A stretch of 14,933 bases of DNA, taken from positions 1 through 14,933 of the forward strand of contig JBKKCR010000118.1 of NCBI GenBank assembly GCA_046712825.1, in the 5' to 3' direction. Source of the DNA: DATFGK01 sp046712825. Its GTDB lineage: Bacteria; Actinomycetota; AC-67. The position numbers were made by a program, and so were the translations under genes. Below, in pieces: positions 5,732-12,853 of this stretch (positions are counted from its first letter, which is position 1; every line of letters begins with the position of its first letter). The notes beneath the pieces were generated by a model that saw only the letters and a list, made by a program, of their open reading frames with translations, searched no databases and was not told where the DNA came from.

Positions 5732-7315
5732 TCACTCGCGGTCGAGGTCCTCGCGCAGCGCGTGCTTCAGGACCTTGCCGCTCGTCGTCTTCGGAAGCTT
5801 GGCACGGACCTCGAGCCGCTCGGGGATCTTCTGGCGAGCGATCTCGCGCGATTCGAGGTAGCTCGCCATCTCCTCGAACGTCAGCGTCGCGCCCTTACGC
5901 GGCGCGACGAAGGCGCACGCGCGTTCGCCGAGGACGGGATCCGGCATCCCGACGATCGCGACGTCGGCCACCGCGGGATGTTCGGAGAGCAGATCCTCGA
6001 TCTCTTTCACGCTGATGTTCTCGCCACCCCGGATGATGATGTCCTTGAGCCGGCCGGTGACGCGGAGGTAGCCCTCAGTGTCGACGCGGCCGAGGTCGCC
6101 CGTCCGGAACCAGTCCTCGGTGAAGCACCCCTCGTCCAGCGAGGCGTTGCGATATCCACAGAATGCTTCCGGCGAGCGCGCCCAGATCTCTCCCTCGGCG
6201 CCGGCCTCGACGTCCCGCCCCTCCGGAGACACGATCCGCATCTCGGCAGCATCGATGGCGCGCCCGTCGGTGCCGAGCCGCATCTCTTCGGGATCGTCGA
6301 ACGCAGTCGCGGTCAACGTCGGAACCTCCGTCGAGCCGTACGCGCGCTTCACGGTGCAGCCGAGCTTCCGCTCCGCGCCTCGGATCATCTCTGTCGAGAT
6401 GCTGGCACCCCCGGTCGAGAACAACCGGAACGACGACAGGTCAGCCTTCGACGCGCCCGGATGATCGGCCATCGTCTGGAGGAACGTCGGCGCTCCGGTC
6501 TGGAAGGTCGCCCGCTCGGACGCGATCAGCTCGAGCGCCCGGCCGGCGTCCCAGCGCTCGAGCAGCGCGGTCCGGGTGCCGAGCGCGAACGGCATCAGCA
6601 GTCCGTACACGAGCCCGGCGATATGCGTGACCGGCGAGCCGCCGAGGTAGCAGTCCGACGGCGTGATCGCGTGCACGGTCCGCAGAGAGTCGATCTCGTA
6701 GAGCAACGTCTCGTGCGAGTGGAGCACCCCTTTCGGGTTCGAGGTCGTCCCGCTCGTGTACAGCAGGAGCGCCGGGTCGGATGGGCGCGACAGGGGAGTG
6801 GGCGCGGAAACGTCCGGCTCCTCGAACAGCTCGCCGAGCCCGAAGGCCGACATGATCTCGCCCCGCACCGTCACCAGGTGCTCGACGAGCTTCTCCTCCT
6901 GGAGGCGCTTGCCCAGCGCTGCGTGGTCGAACCGCCGGAACACCTGTGGGACGAAGAGCACGCGCGGCTTGGCTTCGGCGAGCACGTACCGCAGCTCGCG
7001 CGCCCGGAAGATCGGGTTGATCGGGTTGGGGATCGCGCCCACGCGCAGGATCGCCTGGTGAACGATCGCCGCTTCCCACCAGTTCGGCAGTTGCCAGGAG
7101 ACCACGTCGCCGGGATCAACGCCGAGCAGGGTCAGGTGCCCGGCGAGGCGCTCGATCAGCGTGTGCGCTTCCGCGAAGCCGACGCGCCGGTCGCCGTCGA
7201 CGATCGCCGGCAGCTCTCCGGCGGAAGACGCGACCGCAGCTGCGCGGGCCGGAAGCGTCTCGCGCCTCCAATGACCCTCGCGCCGGTAGCGTTCTCCGAG
7301 CTCGGTCCGGTCCAT
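5732..7315 (-). CDS. Acyl-CoA ligase (AMP-forming; cyclohexanecarboxylate/fatty-acid-CoA ligase-like)
   Basis: From ATG at 7315-7313 the product has 527 residues, normal for the ANL superfamily; the frame runs further upstream, but into the divergent P450 promoter and gene. The ATP-binding loop is YTSGTTSNPKG (186-196), the adenine/acyl site YGSTE (326-330), the ribose-binding aspartate is in WFRTGDLG (402-409), the hinge region follows at GRLKDIIIRGGENIS (421-435), and the catalytic lysine is K514 in PKTTSGK. All motifs are intact, so ATP-dependent formation of an acyl-CoA through an acyl-AMP is expected. Overall style (WRRETLP start, NPINPIFR) resembles cyclohexanecarboxylate- and steroid/fatty-acid-type ligases; exact substrate unknown. 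It is transcribed away from the P450 operon and ahead of the exported hydrolase gene. Confidence 0.94.
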   Translation of the reverse strand: MDRTELGERYRREGHWRRETLPARAAAVASSAGELPAIVDGDRRVGFAEAHTLIERLAGHLTLLGVDPGDVVSWQLPNWWEAAIVHQAILRVGAIPNPINPIFRARELRYVLAEAKPRVLFVPQVFRRFDHAALGKRLQEEKLVEHLVTVRGEIMSAFGLGELFEEPDVSAPTPLSRPSDPALLLYTSGTTSNPKGVLHSHETLLYEIDSLRTVHAITPSDCYLGGSPVTHIAGLVYGLLMPFALGTRTALLERWDAGRALELIASERATFQTGAPTFLQTMADHPGASKADLSSFRLFSTGGASISTEMIRGAERKLGCTVKRAYGSTEVPTLTATAFDDPEEMRLGTDGRAIDAAEMRIVSPEGRDVEAGAEGEIWARSPEAFCGYRNASLDEGCFTEDWFRTGDLGRVDTEGYLRVTGRLKDIIIRGGENISVKEIEDLLSEHPAVADVAIVGMPDPVLGERACAFVAPRKGATLTFEEMASYLESREIARQKIPERLEVRAKLPKTTSGKVLKHALREDLDRE

Positions 7316-7345
7316 TTCGCGGCAGCGTATCGCGCCCGCACCGTC

Positions 7346-7375
7346 TTGACCTGACGCCAGCGTCAGACCGATGAT
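7346..7375 (+). promoter_or_regulatory. Candidate promoter of the P450 operon
   Basis: TTGACC (7346-7351) and GATGAT (7370-7375) are separated by 18 bases and would start transcription about 2-4 bases before the ATG at 7385. There is no Shine-Dalgarno in front of that ATG, which fits a nearly leaderless message. The palindrome at 7351-7366 fills most of the spacer. The -10 match is only four of six. Confidence 0.35.
7351..7366. promoter_or_regulatory. Palindromic operator candidate in the ligase/P450 divergent gap
   Basis: CTGACGC-CA-GCGTCAG is a 7-bp perfect inverted repeat around a 2-base centre, in the 69-base gap between the divergent acyl-CoA ligase and first P450 starts. The TGACG...CGTCA form resembles operators of MerR-type (LiuR-like) and TetR-type regulators of acyl-CoA metabolism. 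Its place between a likely -35 and -10 fits a repressor or a MerR-like activator. No regulator gene is in the window, so the protein that binds it is unknown. Confidence 0.6.
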
Positions 7376-7384
7376 GACGCCGCG

Positions 7385-8569
7385 ATGCCCGACTCCCCGC
7401 TGGTGGACGAGCTCGATCCCGTCGTCCAGAACTACGGCGATCTGCGCGACCCGTACTCGGGCTACGCGCAGGGCCGGCGTGACGGCGTCCTGAACGAGGA
7501 TCACCTCGGCATCCAGGTCTACAGGGTCTATCGCCACGCCGACGTCGAGCGTGTCCTGCGCGACGGCGAGCGCTTCTCCGCGCGGATCAACGGCGCGCTG
7601 ATGCGCCCCTTCCTCGGCGAGACCATCCTCGAGATGGACGGCCAGCGCCACCAGCAAGCCCGCGGGCTAATCGCGCACCCGTTCCGGCCGAAGGTGGTCG
7701 CCACCTGGGAGGAGAGCCTGATCCGTCCGACCGCGCACGAGGTGATCGATGGCTTCGCGTCACGCGGGAGCGCGGAGCTCGTGCGCGAGTTCGCCTGGCA
7801 GTTCCCTGTGCGCGTCTTCGCGAAGCTCCTCGGGATCCCGCTGACGGACTACGAGTCGTGGGGCCGGTGGGCGATCGACCTCGAACGGCTCTCGGTGGAC
7901 TGGGAACGTGGCGTCGCCGCCACCAAAGCGGTCCACGACTACTTCGCGCCGATCATCGAGCAGCGCCGCGCCGAGCCGAACGGTGACTTCATCAGCGAGC
8001 TCGTCACCGCGGAGCTCCAGGGTGAGCGCCTCACCGAGGGCTTGATCCACGGATTCATCCGGCTCCTGATCCCCGCCGGGCAGAGCACGACCTACCGGCT
8101 CGTCGGGACGCTGATGCTCGCGATGCTGTCCCACCCCGAGCAGCTCGAGGCCGTACGTGCCGACCGCTCGCTGGTCCACGGCGCTATCGAGGAGGCGCTG
8201 CGCTGGGAGTCGCCGGTGCAGTTCGCCGCGCGCGAAGCCAACGAGGACGTCGAGCTCGCCGGAATCCCGATCCCGAAGGGGTCGGGCGTCACATCGGTGC
8301 TCGGTTCCGCGAACCGTGACCCCGACCGCTGGGACGATCCGGATCGCTTCGACATCACCCGCAAGCATCGTGGCCACGTCGCGTTCGGCGAAGGCGCGCA
8401 CATGTGCCTCGGTGCGCATCTGGCCCGGCTCGAGGCGCACGTGGCGCTCAACGCGATCCTCGATCGGCTCCCCGACATCCGGCTCGACCCGTCCGGCGAC
8501 GACCCGCACTGGGTCGGTTGGGCGTTCCGGTCCCCGACCTCCGTGCCCGTGCTCTTCACGCCGAGTTGA
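7385..8569 (+). CDS. Cytochrome P450 (first of a tandem pair), atypical I-helix
   Basis: The 394-residue soluble protein has no membrane anchor, as usual for bacterial P450s served by ferredoxin and ferredoxin reductase. E270-A-L-R273 is the K-helix ExxR motif, and FGEGAHMCLG (334-343) is the heme loop with C341 as the iron ligand. The I-helix reads IPAGQSTTYR: the usual acid before the threonine is replaced by S234, while T235 is retained. The acid normally helps deliver protons for O2 cleavage, so turnover may be altered or use a different route. It heads a close-packed operon; the second P450 starts 7 bases after its stop. The two are clearly related along the I-helix to K-helix region. 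Substrate unknown; a monooxygenase for a terpenoid, steroid or fatty acid is plausible. No redox partner gene is visible. Confidence 0.95.
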   Translation: MPDSPLVDELDPVVQNYGDLRDPYSGYAQGRRDGVLNEDHLGIQVYRVYRHADVERVLRDGERFSARINGALMRPFLGETILEMDGQRHQQARGLIAHPFRPKVVATWEESLIRPTAHEVIDGFASRGSAELVREFAWQFPVRVFAKLLGIPLTDYESWGRWAIDLERLSVDWERGVAATKAVHDYFAPIIEQRRAEPNGDFISELVTAELQGERLTEGLIHGFIRLLIPAGQSTTYRLVGTLMLAMLSHPEQLEAVRADRSLVHGAIEEALRWESPVQFAAREANEDVELAGIPIPKGSGVTSVLGSANRDPDRWDDPDRFDITRKHRGHVAFGEGAHMCLGAHLARLEAHVALNAILDRLPDIRLDPSGDDPHWVGWAFRSPTSVPVLFTPS

Positions 8570-8576
8570 GGCTCAT

Positions 8577-9776
8577 GTGACCAACGCCGACGTCTGGGAA
8601 CAAGACATCGACGTCTTCGGCGATTCGGCGGTCGGCGACGTCCGCGATCCGTATCCCGAGTTCCACCGGCTCCAGCGCCTCGGCCCGATCCACGTGGTCG
8701 AAGCGTTCGGCCATCCCGTGAACTTCGTCTACGGCTACGACGAGGTCTCACGGATCCTGTCGGACTCCGAGACGTTCTCCTCGGTGGTGTTCGAGAAGTC
8801 GATGGTGTACGTCTTCGGGCCCACGATCCTTGCGATGGACGGCCACGAGCACCTCGCGCATCGCGGATTGGTCGCGAGCGCGTTCCGGCTGAAGGCGCTC
8901 GAGGACTGGAAGACCAAGCTCATCGAGCCGATCACCGAGCGGCTGATCGACGCGTTCGTCGAGCGCGGCGAAGCCGATCTGGTGCGCGAGTTCAACTTCC
9001 GCTTCCCGATCCAGGTGATCGCCAACATGCTCGGCGTTCCCTCCGAGGACTCCGGGCTGTTCCTGCGTCGCTCCATCGAGATGATCTCGATCGCGGTCAA
9101 CGTGGAGCGAGGGCTCGCCGCATCGGCGGCGCTGCGCGACTACCTCGCGCCGATCGTCGAGGAGCGGCGCCGCAACCCACAGGACGATCTGATCAGCACG
9201 CTCGCCACGGCGGAGATCGATGGGGTGCGGCTCCCCGACGAGAACATCTTCGGCTTCCTGCGGCTGCTGTTGCCGGCCGGCGCCGAGACGACCTACCGGC
9301 TCCTCGGGAACGTTCTGTTCGGGCTGCTGACCAACCCCGATCAGCTGGAAGAGGTAAAAGCCGACCGGGACCTCATCCCCGAGGCGATCGAGGAGGCGTT
9401 GCGGTGGGAGGCGCCGGTCCAGCAAACGGCGCGCGAGATCATGGTCGATGGCGTCGTGATCGGCGAGGTCCCGGTCCCCAAGGGCGAGATGGTCAACGTG
9501 TCGATGGGCGCGGCGAACCGGGACGAGACCAAGTACGACGACCCCGACCGGTTCGACATCCATCGCGACGGCCCGCCGCATCTCGCGTTCGGCGGCGGCG
9601 CGCACTATTGCCTGGGCGCGCACCTCGGCCGGCTCGAGACGACGGTGGCGCTCAACGCGATGCTCGACCGGCTCGAGGATCTCCGTCTCGAGCCCGGGGA
9701 CAAGGATCCGCACGTGCACGGCTCGGCGTTCCGTTCGCCGACGACGCTGCCCGTGCGGTTCAAGCCGGGGAGGTAG
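8577..9776 (+). CDS. Cytochrome P450 (second of a tandem pair), canonical
   Basis: The start is GTG at 8577, with GAGG at 8568-8571 overlapping the stop of the first P450; the frame remains open further upstream only inside that gene. The product has 399 residues. LPAGAETTYR (232-241) is a canonical I-helix with the E237-T238 pair, E273-A-L-R276 is the ExxR motif, and FGGGAHYCLG (338-347) holds the heme ligand C345. It shares long blocks with the first P450 (TTYRL, EEALRWE, the N-R-D-x3-D-D-P-D-R-F-D-I segment, GAHL.RLE and the F-R-S-P-T ending), so the pair arose by tandem duplication and has since diverged. It probably catalyses an O2- and electron-dependent hydroxylation in the same pathway. 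Its stop codon lies just 2 bases before the next start. Confidence 0.95.
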   Translation: MTNADVWEQDIDVFGDSAVGDVRDPYPEFHRLQRLGPIHVVEAFGHPVNFVYGYDEVSRILSDSETFSSVVFEKSMVYVFGPTILAMDGHEHLAHRGLVASAFRLKALEDWKTKLIEPITERLIDAFVERGEADLVREFNFRFPIQVIANMLGVPSEDSGLFLRRSIEMISIAVNVERGLAASAALRDYLAPIVEERRRNPQDDLISTLATAEIDGVRLPDENIFGFLRLLLPAGAETTYRLLGNVLFGLLTNPDQLEEVKADRDLIPEAIEEALRWEAPVQQTAREIMVDGVVIGEVPVPKGEMVNVSMGAANRDETKYDDPDRFDIHRDGPPHLAFGGGAHYCLGAHLGRLETTVALNAMLDRLEDLRLEPGDKDPHVHGSAFRSPTTLPVRFKPGR

Positions 9777-9778
9777 GC

Positions 9779-11029
9779 GTGGCCGGTCCGGAAGGCGCGC
9801 TCTGGAACCCCGAGGTCCAGACGATGCCGCGCGATCAGCTGCTCGCGCTCCAGGCCGAGCGCCTGCGCGAGGCCGTCGCGCGCGCCGCCGAGCTGCGGTT
9901 CTGGAAGGCGAAACTCGACGCCGGCGGGGTCGCCCCCGACGACGTGAAGACCATCGACGACCTGCTCCGGATCCCGTGGACCGTGAAGGACGAGTTGCGC
10001 GCCGATCAGGCGGCCAACCCGCCGTTCGGCTCGTACCAGCGCCGGGAGGGCGCGGTGCGGATCGGCACCACGACCGGCACGACCGGCACGCCCACGATGA
10101 TCTTGTGGTCGCGGCGCGACCTCGAGGTCGAACACGAGGGCGCGGCGCGGATGTTCTGGCGCTACGGCACGCGGCCCGGACAGCTCGTCGTCCACTCGCA
10201 CCCGCTCGGCATCTACGGCGGCGGCGCGATCCTGTCGAGCGCCCTCGAGGCGTTCGGCGCGATCGTCGCGCCGGTCGGATCGCCGGGCTCCGACGAGGAA
10301 GCCGAGAAGACCGTCCGCATGTTCCACGCGTTGCGTCCCGACCAGTACTTCATGTTCGAAAACACGCTGCTCCGGTACTGGGAAGCCGCCGAGCGGATGG
10401 GCCTTAAGCCGGCCGAAGAGCTCGGGATGCGGCCTCGGATGGAGCACCCCGTCCTGCAGAGCGCGACGGGCACGGCCGGCGCCGAGTGCTTCTCGTTCCT
10501 CGGCGGCGGCTGCATGCAGTTCCAGGGCGCGCACATCTGCGAAGACTTCGCCGTGGTCGAGTGCATCGACCCGTCCACCGGGCTGCCGCAACCGGATCAG
10601 GTGCGGGGCCATCTGGTAGTAACCACGATCGGACGGGACAACGTGATGCTGCGCTACGACCTCGAGGACATCATCCGGCTCGACCGCGAGCCGTGCGCGT
10701 GCGGCGAGACCCACATGCGCATGCTGTGGGACGGCCGCGCGAAGGACCTCGTCCACGTGCGCGGTAAGGACCTGCTGCCGGTCGACGTGTGGTGGGTGCT
10801 CGAGGACTTCCCCGAGCTGAAGGCGCCGATGCTCGAATACGTCCTCGTTCGACGGCCCGGCAACGACGACACGATCGAGATCCGGATCGAGGGCGACTCG
10901 GGGCTGAGCACCGCGATCGCGGCGAAGATCGAGGAGAAGATCGCCGTGCCCGCGCGCGTCGAGATGGTCCCGCGCGGCTCGATCCCGCGGCCCGAGTTCA
11001 AGCCGGTGCGCGTGGTGAACGAGCCGTGA
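9779..11029 (+). CDS. PaaK-like phenylacetate-CoA ligase family protein (intact)
   Basis: The chosen start is GTG at 9779, 5 bases after GAGG (9770-9773) in the end of the P450 gene; the product has 416 residues, close to the usual PaaK length of about 430. The ATP-binding loop is TTTGTTGTPT (97-106), RYDLEDII (292-299) is the ribose-contacting block, CACG (306-309) a cysteine pair found in this family, GRAKDLVHVRGKDLLPVD (319-336) the hinge region, and K408 in PRPEFKPVRV the likely catalytic C-terminal lysine. PaaK enzymes activate aryl or arylacetic acids to CoA thioesters through an acyl-AMP. The unusual C-terminal sequence (FKP in place of GKA) and P450 context point to another acid. It overlaps the next gene by GTGA. 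Confidence 0.9.
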   Translation: MAGPEGALWNPEVQTMPRDQLLALQAERLREAVARAAELRFWKAKLDAGGVAPDDVKTIDDLLRIPWTVKDELRADQAANPPFGSYQRREGAVRIGTTTGTTGTPTMILWSRRDLEVEHEGAARMFWRYGTRPGQLVVHSHPLGIYGGGAILSSALEAFGAIVAPVGSPGSDEEAEKTVRMFHALRPDQYFMFENTLLRYWEAAERMGLKPAEELGMRPRMEHPVLQSATGTAGAECFSFLGGGCMQFQGAHICEDFAVVECIDPSTGLPQPDQVRGHLVVTTIGRDNVMLRYDLEDIIRLDREPCACGETHMRMLWDGRAKDLVHVRGKDLLPVDVWWVLEDFPELKAPMLEYVLVRRPGNDDTIEIRIEGDSGLSTAIAAKIEEKIAVPARVEMVPRGSIPRPEFKPVRVVNEP

Positions 11030-12285
11030 CGATCTCGCCGGAGCGCCAGCAAGGCTTCTACGACGAGGCCGCAGAGACGATGACGCCCGAGGCGCGTCGC
11101 GCGATGCAGGACGGGATCCTCCGCGGAACCGTCGAGTACTGCTACGAACGGTCCTCGACCTACAAGGAGAAGCTCGACTCCGCGGGGATCAAGCCGGCCG
11201 ACATCTCGGGGCTCGACGATCTGGCGCGCATCCCGGTCACGAAGAAGCACGAGACCCAGGATCTGAAGTTCGAGGGGATCATGACCGTGCCGTACAACCA
11301 GGCGCGGCGGATCTTCGTGTCGCCGGGCCCGCAGTTCTACGCGTACGGGCCCATTCCACAAACCGCGAACCCGCTGCTGAAGGTGTACCACGCGATCGGG
11401 TTCCGTCCGGGCGACATCATCACGAACACGTTCATGTACCACATGACCCCGGCCGGGATTAACTTCGACGAGTCTCTCGGCGCGTTCGGCTGCGCGGTCG
11501 TTCCGGCCGGGCCGGCGAACACCGACCTCCAGGTCCAGATCCTCCAGAAGCTGCCGGTGACCGGATACGTGGGGACGCCGTCGTTCCTCAAGATCATCGC
11601 GGAGAAGGCGCGCGAGATGGGCGTCGACCCGCTCAAGGAGTTCTCGCTCGAGTGCGCGCTGACCACGGCCGAGGCGTTGCCCGAGTCGCTGCGCACCGAG
11701 CTCGAGGAAACCTACGGGTGCATCGTCCGGCAGATCTACGGCTCCGCCGACGGGCTGATGCCGTGCTTCGAATGCTGGGCGGCAGACGGGATGCACATCC
11801 CGGAGATCATGATCTTGGAGATCACCGACCCGGCGACCGGCGAGCCGCTCCCCGCCGGTGAGGCCGGTGAGGTCACCGCGACCGTCTTCAACCCCTTCCG
11901 GCCGCTGCTCCGGTTCTGCAACGGCGACAAGGCGATGATCGACGAGACGCCGTGCGTCTGCGGCCGGACCGCGCAACGCGTGCGGTTCCTCGGCCGCATC
12001 GACGAGGCCGCGAAGGTCCGCGGCATGTTCGTGTACCCCGAGCAGATCGCCGAGGTCGTGGAGCGGTTCGAGGCGGTCGAGCGCTGGCGAGGAGTGATCG
12101 CGTCCGACGAGCGGGGGCTCGACGTCTTCACGATCGAGGTCGAGGGCGCGGTCGACGATCCGACCCGCGAGAAGATCGCGGAAGGGATCAGGGGAGTGGT
12201 TCGTCTGCGCGCGGAGATCGTGTCCGTGCCGGCGGGCTCGATCCCCGCGGACGCGAAACGGCTCGAGGACCGCCGCAACCGATGA
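11026..12285 (+). CDS. PaaK-like adenylate-forming family protein with altered ATP-binding loop
   Basis: From GTG at 11026, overlapping the preceding stop as GTGA, the product has 419 residues and follows the PaaK plan. It begins with a helical domain, has YGSADG (238-243) in the acyl site, FCNGDKAMID (297-306), a cysteine pair C310-V-C312-G, and the hinge FLGRIDEAAKVRGMFVYPEQ (321-340). At the place of the glycine/threonine-rich phosphate loop it instead reads VSPGPQFYAYGP (98-109), with none of the usual S/T-G-T-T-G. The C-terminal lysine block is shortened to PADAKR with K411. It may bind ATP differently, may act only as a CoA-thioester or acyl-AMP handling subunit, or may need the intact neighbour. 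Back-to-back position suggests a paired function. Family placement is firm, activity uncertain. Confidence 0.85.
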   Translation: MTISPERQQGFYDEAAETMTPEARRAMQDGILRGTVEYCYERSSTYKEKLDSAGIKPADISGLDDLARIPVTKKHETQDLKFEGIMTVPYNQARRIFVSPGPQFYAYGPIPQTANPLLKVYHAIGFRPGDIITNTFMYHMTPAGINFDESLGAFGCAVVPAGPANTDLQVQILQKLPVTGYVGTPSFLKIIAEKAREMGVDPLKEFSLECALTTAEALPESLRTELEETYGCIVRQIYGSADGLMPCFECWAADGMHIPEIMILEITDPATGEPLPAGEAGEVTATVFNPFRPLLRFCNGDKAMIDETPCVCGRTAQRVRFLGRIDEAAKVRGMFVYPEQIAEVVERFEAVERWRGVIASDERGLDVFTIEVEGAVDDPTREKIAEGIRGVVRLRAEIVSVPAGSIPADAKRLEDRRNR

Positions 12286-12812
12286 GCGACGGCGTTCGTC
12301 CGCGCTTCGTCGGGACATCATCGGAAGCGGGCGACGTCGCGTCGCGTTGGGAGGAGCTTGCGGCGCTCGCCGACGGCGAGCCGGCGCACTTCGACCGCAC
12401 GTTCCGGACGCGGATCTACAAGCTCACCAACGACGAGTCGCTTTCCCTGACGGAGCTCGACGACGACTTCCACGAGATGCGGATCGCGCTGCGGGTCGCG
12501 CCGGGCGGGACGATCATCGAGGCCGCCGGGCGCATGAACCGCCATCCCTACGACACCTGCCCGCGGGCCGTCGAGGCGCTGGTCCCGCTCGCCGGCACCA
12601 ACGTCTACGCGCCGAAGATCAAGGGCCAGGACCGGCTCCCACGGTCGGAAGGCTGTCTGCACCTCGCCGACATGCTTGCGGTGGCGTTCCGGTCGTTCCG
12701 GATCGCGAAGGGCCACGAGCTCCCGTACGAGGGCGAGACGGGCCGCAACGAGCTCCTGGTCCTGATGCCGCGCCTGCGCGACACCTGCGTCTCGTTCGCG
12801 GTCGAGGGCTGA
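12282..12812 (+). CDS. DUF2889 family protein
   Basis: ATG at 12282 overlaps the preceding TGA as ATGA. The 176-residue product has no signal peptide or membrane segment. The middle shows the DUF2889 pattern: an H-F-D-R-T-F-R-T-R start (36-44), DDDFHEMRIALRV (60-72), IIEAAGRMNRHPYDTC (78-93), an AVEALVPLAG segment (96-105), and EGCLHLADMLAVAFRSF (123-139) with G-C-x-H-L. Conserved C93, C125 and H127 could form a metal or thiol site. The family has no established biochemical role known to me, though members occur in catabolic gene neighbourhoods. Its position in the operon suggests a step on, or regulation of, the CoA intermediates, but this is only inferred from context. Confidence 0.8.
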   Translation: MSDGVRPRFVGTSSEAGDVASRWEELAALADGEPAHFDRTFRTRIYKLTNDESLSLTELDDDFHEMRIALRVAPGGTIIEAAGRMNRHPYDTCPRAVEALVPLAGTNVYAPKIKGQDRLPRSEGCLHLADMLAVAFRSFRIAKGHELPYEGETGRNELLVLMPRLRDTCVSFAVEG

Positions 12813-12818
12813 CAAACC

Positions 12819-12838
12819 GGAACCAAGGCCAGGGTTCC
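12819..12838 (+). repeat. Inverted repeat/hairpin between DUF2889 and the Tat-exported gene
   Basis: GGAACC (12819-12824) and GGTTCC (12833-12838) are perfect 6-bp inverted copies with an 8-base loop. It sits in the only sizeable gap (41 bases) of the + strand operon and precedes the next start by 15 bases. It is followed by a GC-rich sequence, not a T-run, so it is not a normal intrinsic terminator. A processing or attenuation hairpin, or a protein-binding site, is possible. Confidence 0.45.
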
Positions 12839-12853
12839 TCGCGTCGCCGTCGA

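Noticed and set aside
5762..7354. A 530-codon + strand open frame opposite the acyl-CoA ligase
   Set aside because: The minus-strand ligase has every ANL motif intact; the opposite frame is rich in R, D and E with no recognisable domain.
10654..12321. A 555-codon open frame on the minus strand across both PaaK-like genes
   Set aside because: It is the shadow of the + strand genes, rich in R, D, L and V without domains; the + strand proteins have recognised family motifs and overlapping start/stop coupling.
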